The notes beneath the pieces are model-generated. The model searched no databases. It had not been told where the DNA came from and saw nothing but the letters and a program-made list of their open reading frames with translations. Below are positions 7,187-13,369 of a stretch of 13,369 nt of DNA, piece by piece. The stretch comes from JAFDED01 sp964611635 (lineage in GTDB: Bacteria > Desulfobacterota > JAFDED01), in contig CAZTAS010000181.1 in NCBI GenBank assembly GCA_964611635.1, positions 1-13,369 of the forward strand, in the 5' to 3' direction. A program made the translations under genes and the position numbers. Positions within the stretch are counted from its first letter, which is position 1, and each line of letters starts with the position of its first letter.

Positions 7187-7457
7187 AATTCATCAGTAAT
7201 ATGGCAAACAATCGCCCTTTGTCCTGACACTCAAATCACCTGGTACAACATCAAGGCCCGCAAACCTCTTGGTATCTACCCTTCCCTAATGATAGTTTTT
7301 AGTCGAAGCCTCCATTGACCCCTTCTGACGGAGGCTCTAAAAGCTCACCTGAACAACATGCGCCGCGGCAAGCTCACCCGGGTGTGCAAATTAACAATTT
7401 AGCATTGCAAACCTATTTCTTCATGGTCGGTCAAAAATGGCAATTAGTGCCAACGGC
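7187..7457. other. Spacer with possible degraded coding remnants
   Basis: No intact gene. A stop-free stretch continues about 43 codons after the hydrolase stop, and a 25-codon stretch (7325-7402) reads like a basic helical protein segment (TEALKAHLNNMRRGKLTRV) but is preceded by TGA and ends at TAG. These may be remnants of a decayed gene or chance. Confidence 0.3.
7297..7342. repeat. Interrupted inverted repeat
   Basis: TTTTAG (7297-7302) and AGCCTCC (7307-7313) pair with GGAGGCT (7330-7336) and CTAAAA (7337-7342), with a 4-nt bulge on the left and a 16-nt loop. The stem lies downstream of the hydrolase operon. The missing T-run on the plus strand argues against a classic terminator. Confidence 0.4.
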
Positions 7458-7564
7458 ATGGAATTGTTCCAGCCCAAACCCAGGATATTCGACTTGTTGA
7501 AAATCCTGATTTAAAGGCTGAGGATGTTGCCGCTCTCCGCAAGGCCGTTGGATGGGAAGCCAGG

Positions 7565-7876
7565 GTGGAGAGGGTAAGAAAAATTCTTGAAAACACTTAT
7601 TTTCATGCAGGCTGCTTCCACAAAGGCAGACTGGTAGGATATGTTGACGTAGTCAGCGATAAGATTGACGATGCTTATATCCGCAATCTGGCCGTCCATC
7701 CCGATCATCAGGGACTCGGAATCGGCTCGGAATTGATTTCCATGGCCCTCAGAAGGGTTAAAAATGACGGAATCAAGACGGCAAACATCCTTTTCGAGCC
7801 CCATCTGGCCGAATTTTATCGAAAGTGCGGATTCACTATTATGGCAGGCGGGGTGATAGATCACGAAAATAAATAA
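7565..7876 (+). CDS. GNAT family N-acetyltransferase with a disrupted 5' end
   Basis: Acetyl-CoA-dependent N-acetyltransferase fold. The coenzyme-A motif is clear: IRNLAVHPDHQGLGIGSELI (39-58) with Q/RxxGxG as QGLGIG, followed by the family's C-terminal AEFYRKCGF (82-90). From GTG 7565 the product is 103 aa, shorter than a usual GNAT domain. The same frame continues upstream to about 7484 with family-like sequence (DIRLVENPDLKAEDVAALR, then KAVGWEAR), but has no ATG, GTG or TTG before the TAG at 7445-7447. An ATG at 7458 lies in another frame; one extra A in the AAA at 7476-7478 would join it to give MELFQPKTQDIRLVENPD. So the gene is either frameshifted near its start (mutation or base-call error) or starts within its fold at GTG 7565, which has only a weak GGGAAG upstream. 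Substrate unknown. Confidence 0.6.
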   Translation: MERVRKILENTYFHAGCFHKGRLVGYVDVVSDKIDDAYIRNLAVHPDHQGLGIGSELISMALRRVKNDGIKTANILFEPHLAEFYRKCGFTIMAGGVIDHENK

Positions 7877-8004
7877 ACCCCGAATACGCAGTAATATTCA
7901 AGGCCCGAACACCCCAATTCCAGCCTTTCAGTGTTTATGCTGCTCGCCTAAGCCCTGGTTGCGACCTATACAAATTTGCATTCAAAAAGATTACTTTCCC
8001 TTTT

Positions 8005-8103
8005 GTTCTCCTCTCCCCTTGGGAGAGGATTAAGGTTAGGGGTGGTCAAAATTGGTATAGTAAAAGCCCCCTCACCCCGGTCCTCCCCATGCGGAGGAGA
8101 GGG
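8005..8103. repeat. REP/BIME-like composite of two inverted GC-rich palindromes
   Basis: Stem 1 is CCTCTCCC (8010-8017) with GGGAGAGG (8021-8028), followed by a TTAGGGGTGG tail. Stem 2 is preceded by the mirrored tail CCCCTCACCCCGG and comprises TCCTCC (8081-8086) with GGAGGA (8093-8098). The two units face tail to tail about 25 bp apart. This resembles widespread intergenic REP-type elements of the form CCCTCACCC...CCTCTCCC-loop-GGGAGAGG. Confidence 0.65.
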
Positions 8104-8240
8104 AAGAATAAAGCACAGGGGAAAAAGAGGTTGGTACTGGGCTCTCCAGCGGATCTGAAGTTCTCCTGTGGCTTCGGCACCCAAGGGTTAATACCTAATT
8201 ACGCGGCCTCCGGGGATGAAGTTTCTGATAAGAAACGCCA

Positions 8241-8307
8241 GCGACGAGGTAATCTCAAATGTCTTAGATTATAATTGAAAGAAATGTTGTGAGATTGCTT
8301 TTCCTCC
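8241..8307. repeat. Degenerate GAGATTGCTTC-type palindromic repeat pair
   Basis: GCGACGAGGTAATCTC (8241-8256) is the near complement of the common bacterial repeat core GAGATTGCTTCGTCGC (14 of 16 positions). A second copy in inverse orientation, GAGATTGCTTTTCCTCC, lies at 8291-8307. AATCTCA (8251-8257) and TGAGATT (8290-8296) pair perfectly. The pair looks like an old miniature palindromic element. Confidence 0.45.
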
Positions 8308-8402
8308 GATTAAACCGGGAGATCGCTCGCACTGACCTTTTCATTGTTGTCATGATATTCAAGCGCATAAAAAACCGGGCCATTTAAGATAGTAATTTTA
8401 TG

Positions 8403-8432
8403 TTGACATTTAATATGTTCTATAATTAAAAT
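8403..8432 (+). promoter_or_regulatory. Sigma70-type promoter candidate of the large repeat-protein gene
   Basis: Consensus TTGACA (8403-8408), an 18-bp spacer, then TAAAAT (8427-8432). A TATAAT at 8421-8426 is only 12 bp from the -35 and so is less likely to be its partner. The leader to GTG 8559 would be about 120 nt. Confidence 0.45.
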
Positions 8433-8558
8433 ATAGCAATTTTAAAACAATAAAAACATTCACGGCTGCTCTCTGTAAAAATCCAAAAATAGTCCACCTA
8501 GGACGAAAGAGTTTTTCTATTCTGATACGTTTAACAACTCATTAAGAAAGGAGATGAA

Positions 8559-11500
8559 GTGGGCGCGCATAATGCAGGAAATGCGGCGACGGGACATGCA
8601 AAGCGGTTCGTATGCCTGGCGGCTTTTTTCTTCGCTCTGGCGTTCATGGCCTTGAGTGCACAGAGTTCCCGGGCTTTTTTGACCTTTGTGGAAGTGAAGA
8701 GAGATGGCGTGGACGGCGTCGATGGCCTGGATGGGGCATCCTTCGTTGCGCTCAGCCCCGACGGCGCGCACGTTTACGCTACAGGAGATGGAGACGATGC
8801 GGTTGTGGTGTTCAGCCGGGACGCGTCCACGGGAGCGCTCACATTTGTGGAGATCAAGAAGGACGGCGTGGAAGGCGTCGATGGCCTGGATGGGGCATCC
8901 TTCGTTGCGCTCAGCCCCGACGGCGCGCNNNNNNNNNNNNNNNNNNNNNNNNNNNNNNNNNNNNNNNNNNNNNNNNNNNNNNNNNNNNNNNNNNNNNNNN
9001 NNNNNNNNNNNNNNNNNNNNNNNNNNNNACGTCTATGCCACAGGGTTTTTAGACAATGCCATAGCGGTATTCAGCCGGGACGCGTCCACGGGAGCACTTA
9101 CCTTCGTGGAAGTGAAAAAAGACGGCGTGGACGGCCTCGACGGCCTTGAGAGGGCATCCTCCGTTGCGCTCAGCCCCGACGGCGCCCACGTTTATGTAAC
9201 AGGCAGGGAGGAAGACGCGGTGGCGGTGTTCAGCCGGAATGCCACCTCGGGAGCACTTACCTTCGTGGAAGTTCAGAAAGACGGCGTGGGCGGCGTCAAC
9301 GGCCTTGATGGGCCATCCTTCGTTGCGCTCAGCCCCGACGGCGCCCACGTTTATGTAGCTGGCTTTTGGGGCAGCACGGTGGCGGTGTTCAGCCGGAATG
9401 CCACCACGGGTAGGCTTACCTTCGTGGAAGTTCAGAAAGACGGCGTGGGCGGCGTCGACGGCCTGTCGATGGCAACTTCCGCTACGGTCAGCCCCGACGG
9501 CGCCCACGTTTATGTAACAGGCGGTTGGGACGACGCGGTCGCAGTGTTCAGTCGGAATGCCACCACGGGTAGGCTTACCTTCGTGGAAGTCAAGAAAGAC
9601 GGCGTGGGCGGCGTCGACGGCCTTAATGGGGCATCCTCCGTTGCGCTCAGCCCCGACGGCGCTTACGCCTATGTGGCAGGCCTAATCGACAACGCGGTCG
9701 CGGTGTTCAGCCGGGATGCCGCCACAGGGAAGCTTACCTTCGTGGAAGTCAAGAAAGACGGCGTGGGCGGCGTCGACGGCCTTAATNNNNNNNNNNNNNN
9801 NNNNNNNNNNNNNNNNNNNNNNNNNNNNNNNNNNNNNNNNNNNNNNNNNNNNNNNNNNNNNNNNNNNNNNNNNNNNNNNNNNNNNNGGGGCAGGCTCCGT
9901 CGCGGTCAGCCCCGACTGCGGGCATGTCTATATCGCAAGCTACAATGCCTCCGCGTTGGTGGTCTTCATGGTACAATTTACCATCTCGGGCCGGGTGGCC
10001 GACTCCGGAGGCACGGGGATTTCCGGGGTCGTCATGAACGGGCTTCCCGGCAATCCCAGCACCGACGTCAACGGCGACTACTCCGCCACTGTGGATTATG
10101 GATGGTCAGGGACCGTGACCCCTCAGCTCTCAGGTTATGCCTTCAACCCTCCGTCCACCACTTACACCAATGTGACATCCAACCAGACCCAGGACTATAC
10201 CGGCACACCGCATTACACCATCTCCGGGCGGGTTGCAACCTCCGGCGGCGCGGGCATCTCCGGGGTTGTAATGAACGGGCTACCAGGGAATCCCGGCACA
10301 GATGGCACCGGCAACTACTCCGCCATGATCGACTACGGTTGGTCGGGAACCGTGACCCCTCAGCATGCAGCCTATAATTTCAGCCCGGCATCCACGGATT
10401 ACAACAATGTCACTTCCGACCAGACGCAGGATTACATTGGCACTATTAAGACGTATACTCTCACGGTGAATAAAGACGGCTCCGGCACCGGCACGGTGAC
10501 CAGTAATCCGGCAGGGATCGCATGCGGCGGCGACTGCAGTAATGTTTACAACTCCGGCACGGTCGTTACCCTGAGCGCCAGCCCCGACGCCGGTTGCATA
10601 TTTTCAGGATGGTCCGGGGGAGGGTGCAGCGGTACGGGCAACTGCCAGGTTACGATGAACGGCAACACGACTGTAACAGCCACCTTTACCCGGCAGTACA
10701 ACCTCACGGTGAATAAAGACGGCTCCGGCACCGGCACGGTGACCAGCAGCGACAGCGGCATCGACTGCGGGGCTGACTGCAGCGATGTCTACAACTCCGG
10801 CACGGTCGTTACACTGAGCGCCAGCCCTGACGCGGGGTGCATATTTTCAGGATGGTCCGGGGGAGGTTGCAGCGGTATGGGCACCTGCCAGGTGACAATG
10901 GATGCTGCCAAGACGGTGACTGCAACCTTTACCCGGCAGTACAACCTCACGGTGAATAAAGACGGCTCCGGCACCGGAACGGTGACCAGCATAGACGGCG
11001 GCATCGACTGCGGCACGGACTGCAGCGATGCCTATAACTCAGGCACGGTCGTTACACTGAGCGCCAGCCCTGACGCGGGGTGCATATTTTCAGGATGGTC
11101 CGGGGGAGGGTGCAGCGGTACGGGTAACTGCCAGGTTACGATGAATGACAACACTACGGTAACGGCGACCTTTACCCGGCAGTACACCCTAACGGTGAAT
11201 AAAGACGGCTCCGGCACCGGCACGGTGAGCAGCAGCCCGGCAGGGATCGCATGCGGCGGCGACTGCAGCGAAGTTTATGACTCGGGCACGGTCGTTACCC
11301 TGAGCGCCAGCCCCGACGCCGGTTGCATATTTTCAGGATGGTCCGGGGGAGGGTGCAGCGGTACGGGCAACTGCCAGGTTACGATGAATAACAACACTAC
11401 GGTAACGGCGACCTTTACCCGGCAGTACACCCTTACTGTGAATAAAGACGGCTCCGGCTCCGGCACGGTGAGCAGCAGCCCGGCAGGGATCGACTGCGGG

Positions 11501-12976
11501 GCGGACTGCAGTGAGGTTTATAACTCGGGCACGGGAGTGTCCCTGAGCGCCAATGCTGATCCCGGCAGTGCCTTCACAGGCTGGTCCGGGGATGCGGACT
11601 GCGTGGATGGGAAAGTCACCATGGACGCGGACAAGAATTGCACGGCAACCTTTCTCCCGCGGTACACCCTGACAGTGAACCTTACAGGCCCCGGGACCGG
11701 CAGCGTGACCAGCAGCCCCGGGGGCATCGACTGCGGTACGGACTGCAGCGAAGTATACACCATGGGCACGGTGGTGAACCTGACCCCCAACCCCGATGTC
11801 TGCTGCCTCTTCTCCGGCTGGTCAGGGGACGCGGACTGCGCGGATGGCCAGGTGAACGTCAACTCCAATATGGGATGCACCGCGACCTTCGCGGTGAAGC
11901 AGTTCAACATCTCCGGCCACGCGCGCACGGCCTCGGGCGCGGCCATCCCCGGGGTAACCATGAACGGGCTTCCCGGCAACCCGGTAACCGATGGTGCGGG
12001 CTTCTACAGCGCGCTGGTGCAGTACGGATGGTCCGGCACTGTCAGGCCGCAGAAGGAGGACTACAGCTTCAGCCCTGAGCTGCTAACATACGCGGGCGTG
12101 GCGGCGGACCAGGACGACCAGGATTACACCGGCTGGGCAAGAGTCCGCTACATGCTGGACGTGGGCGTGGAGCCATACGGCAGCGGCACGGTGGAGGGCG
12201 CGGGCATCCTCTGCCCCGATGACTGCGATGAGAGCTGCGATGAGGACTCGGTGGTCACGCTGGTGGCTGCCCCTGCTTCCGGATTCGTCTTCGATTACTG
12301 GGACGGTTGCGCCGCGCCGCACAACGTGTGCGACGTCCGGATGAATGCGGAAAAGACAGTGACCGCTCACTTCCGCCTCAGCCACCTGCTGACGGTGAGC
12401 GTGCAGCCCTCCGTGGGCGGAGAGATCACTGGAGATGGGATAGCCTGTCCGAAGGACTGCACGGAGGATTACCCCACCGAACGAGTAGTGACGCTGGCCG
12501 CGCAGCCCAACCAGGGGTTTGACTTTGTCCTATGGGAGGGGTGCGACATCGTGGATGGCGCTCAGTGCACGGTCTCCGTGGCGTCGGAGGCCGAGGTTCG
12601 GGCGATCTTTGCGCAGGAGAGCGGCGCCAGTCTCCTGTATCGGGAGCAAAGAGGCTTATTCTTCGCCAACTGGATGCTTTACATACCGTACGTGCAGGTA
12701 ACCTCCGGCCCGGACGTTGTGGAGAACTACTGGCTGTTGCTGGAGTACGACGAGGCAGGTGGCTACTTAACTGTGGAAGGCTACGGGCAGCTCCCCGCGG
12801 GCCCACCCACCGGCCAGGTCGCGACACTTCAGTTAGAGGATGGCGTGTGGGTGCTGCGCATTCCTGAGTGCACCGTGGAAGCTGACCCGGACCACCTGTA
12901 CTGGCTTGTCCTTGAGTTGGCCTTCACGGACGCGGGGCCGAGGCTCATGGTGCTGGAATACGGGGCGGTGCCTTAA
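8559..12976 (+). CDS. Very large exported repeat protein: 7-unit beta-propeller, SD-like domains, InlB-type repeats (split by two N gaps)
   Basis: GTG 8559 follows AAAGGAG (8547-8553) and encodes a signal peptide (KR, then FVCLAAFFFALAFMALSA; cleavage near residue 34 or 39). The reading frame changes at both 100-N runs only because 100 is not a multiple of 3; deleting the Ns gives one uninterrupted frame of 1405 aa. Joined residue numbers: 41-406 seven 53-aa lactonase/YVTN-type propeller units (LTFVEVKKDGVxGVDGL, SPDGAHVY, AVAVFSR); 407-565 two SD-like domains (ISGRV, MNGLPGNP, YGWSGTVTP, QDYTGT); 566-1048 six InlB-B-type repeats with paired Cys (CGxDCS, GCIFSGWSGGGC); 1049-1130 a third SD-like domain; 1131-1287 two more divergent InlB-type repeats; 1288-1405 a C-terminal domain I do not recognise, itself duplicated. 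No LPxTG, PEP-CTERM or type IX sorting motif is seen. Probably a secreted or surface adhesin-like protein; enzymatic lactonase activity should not be assumed. The gene is GC-rich relative to its neighbours and ends in a strong terminator. Confidence 0.8.
8929..9028. other. Assembly gap, 100 N
   Basis: A run of exactly 100 N inside propeller unit 2. The left flank ends after GACGGCGCGC and the right begins ACGTCTATGCC; direct joining gives DGAHVYATG in frame. The true missing length is likely zero or a multiple of 159 bp. Confidence 0.95.
9787..9886. other. Assembly gap, 100 N
   Basis: A second run of exactly 100 N, inside propeller unit 7. The left flank ends GACGGCCTTAAT and the right begins GGGGCAGGCTCC; direct joining gives GLNGAGSVAVSPD in frame and in repeat phase. 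Confidence 0.95.
9977..10450 (+). repeat. Two tandem SD-like (carboxypeptidase-regulatory-type) domain repeats
   Basis: Copies start at 9977 and 10211 (about 78-80 codons each) and share ISGRV, GISGVVMNGLPGNP, DYGWSGTVTPQ and QTQDYxGT. A third copy stands apart at 11903-12139 (ISGHA, MNGLPGNP, YGWSGTVRPQ, DQDYTG), placed between InlB-type repeats 6 and 7. Confidence 0.8.
10454..11902 (+). repeat. Six InlB-B-type repeats, the first five starts spaced exactly 243 bp
   Basis: Repeat starts are 10454, 10697, 10940, 11183, 11426 (steps of 243 bp) and 11663 (step 237). Each codes the Y-x-LTVNxxGxGTGxVTS, GIxCGxDCSxxY, F-x-GWSG, VTATF pattern of divergent InlB B-repeats. Repeats 1-4 have five Cys each, repeats 5 and 6 have a different Cys spacing. 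Two further diverged copies lie at 12149-12382 and 12383-12619. Confidence 0.85.
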
Positions 12977-13004
12977 GTCCCGGCCGTGCGAGATGATCAA
13001 CAAA

Positions 13005-13034
13005 GGGGCGGGCGATGTCCGCCCCTGTGTTTTT
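13005..13034 (+). terminator. Intrinsic terminator of the large repeat-protein gene
   Basis: GGGGCGG (13005-13011) pairs with CCGCCCC (13019-13025) around a 7-nt loop, followed by TGTGTTTTT. It begins 28 nt after the stop codon. A textbook Rho-independent terminator. Confidence 0.85.
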
Positions 13035-13369
13035 GCCTTGATCACAGCCGCACCGATCAGTGCACGTGTAGATACCAACTTGTTATCTATCAAGTAACAT
13101 TTCCATTCCATATCACAAGCCATTTTTGCACCCTCCAAAAGCCCGCAGTCGCTTTGATTCTCTAAAAAACCTCCTCCTCTGAAGGATGCGGCGCAGGTTT
13201 GGTAACCTTTCCAATGGGCCACCTCCAATTGGTAAGCTGAGGTAGTATATTTATAATTATCAGATTGTAACTTTGTATAAGTGATTTATTTTATAATTAC
13301 GGTGTCGTATTTTGAGCTGCCGAAAATTGAGCAGCTATTTTCTGGAACACAATCTGATTAGATAATTTT
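13035..13369. other. Non-coding tail with an AT-rich 100-bp inverted-repeat segment
   Basis: No convincing gene. ATCAGATTGT (13259-13268) is perfectly inverted as ACAATCTGAT (13349-13358), enclosing exactly 100 bp, and within it AGCTGC (13315-13320) pairs with GCAGCT (13331-13336). A short minus-strand frame starting at 13123 has a good RBS but runs antisense into the large gene; see findings. Confidence 0.45.

Larger units (their letters stand above)
7877..8558. other. Intergenic region with palindromic repeats and a promoter
   Basis: About 680 bp without an accepted gene. It holds a REP-like pair (8005-8103), a second type of palindromic repeat (8241-8307), a GTTTCT-GATA-AGAAAC hairpin (8221-8236), and a promoter for the large repeat-protein gene (8403-8432). 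Short frames here are repeat-derived and not credible. Confidence 0.6.
8679..9976 (+). repeat. Seven 159-bp tandem units coding propeller blades
   Basis: Units start with the LTF codons at 8679, 8838, 9097, 9256, 9415, 9574 and 9733. Every step not crossing a gap is exactly 159 bp (53 codons). Units 2 and 7 are interrupted by the N runs. Near-identity between units at the DNA level (for example 55 nt shared by 8715-8769 and 8874-8928) indicates recent duplication or gene conversion. Confidence 0.85.

Noticed and set aside
8180..8210. Short string resembling a 16S rRNA loop (GGGTTAATACCT)
   Set aside because: Only about a dozen bases match by eye, with no surrounding rRNA structure; treated as chance.
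8160..8260. Possible riboswitch (GCCTCCGG string and stacked hairpins)
   Set aside because: The conserved cores of known classes such as cyclic-di-GMP-I are not present in order, and the region is about 300 nt from the gene and better explained by palindromic repeats.
9049..9507. 152-codon minus-strand frame over the propeller repeats
   Set aside because: It is the antisense shadow of tandem repeats; its apparent repeats simply mirror the 159-bp coding units.
8559..9976. Functional 6-phosphogluconolactonase-type enzyme
   Set aside because: The propeller repeats are lactonase/YVTN-like, but near-identical blades, export and adhesin-like partners give no support for catalytic activity.
8704..10377. 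Long plus-strand frame spanning both N gaps
   Set aside because: Only its middle part (9029-9786) is the real frame; the ends are off-frame readings created by the arbitrary 100-N spacers.
8679..11902. Regular spacing suggesting a CRISPR array
   Set aside because: Units of 159 and 243 bp are multiples of three, encode protein throughout, and have no unique spacers.
11518..11979. 153-codon minus-strand frame within the InlB-type repeats
   Set aside because: Antisense of a GC-rich repetitive gene, no RBS, no recognisable domain.

Overview
The window looks like a scaffold from an uncultured anaerobic bacterium, plausibly Desulfobacterota-like (former Deltaproteobacteria). The grounds are a CoA-linked 2-oxoacid:ferredoxin oxidoreductase with its own 2[4Fe-4S] ferredoxin, a DUF1847 protein typical of anaerobes, and a very large secreted protein of lactonase-type propeller, SD-like and InlB-B-type repeats. 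This taxonomic reading is inference. Two runs of exactly 100 N show it is a scaffolded draft or metagenome assembly. Base composition changes sharply: AT-rich at 1-2930, intermediate across the metabolic operon, GC-rich in the repeat protein (about 8560-12980).

Layout. (1) 1-585 is AT-rich spacer with a weak terminator-like hairpin. (2) 586-2184, minus strand: an N-acyl-D-amino-acid deacylase (amidohydrolase). Its natural start is probably ATG 2220, but an in-frame TAG at 2193-2191 interrupts the signal peptide, and one predicted zinc-ligand His is Asn. (3) 2221-2930 is a divergent AT-rich spacer with a promoter for each direction. (4) 2931-7186, plus strand: an apparent operon of DUF1847 protein, fused gamma-alpha subunit, beta subunit and delta ferredoxin of a 2-oxoacid oxidoreductase, then a nicotinamidase/isochorismatase-type cysteine hydrolase. 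(5) 7187-8558: a GNAT acetyltransferase without a credible start, then REP-like palindromic repeats and a sigma70-type promoter. (6) 8559-12976: one very large exported repeat protein, broken on paper into three frames by the N runs. Joining the flanks directly restores one 1405-residue frame with exactly seven 53-residue propeller units, then SD-like and InlB-type repeats and an unrecognised C-terminal domain that is itself duplicated. (7) A good intrinsic terminator at 13005-13034 and an AT-rich tail with an inverted repeat.

How the genes may work together. The oxidoreductase would oxidise a 2-oxoacid plus CoA to acyl-CoA, CO2 and reduced ferredoxin; the delta subunit wires its electrons. 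The DUF1847 protein and the cysteine hydrolase share the transcription unit and may supply or handle a substrate (for example an amide), but the sequence does not prove this. The divergent deacylase would release D-amino acids, which could become 2-oxoacids after deamination; that link is speculative. The repeat protein appears unrelated to the metabolism and is probably a surface or secreted protein.
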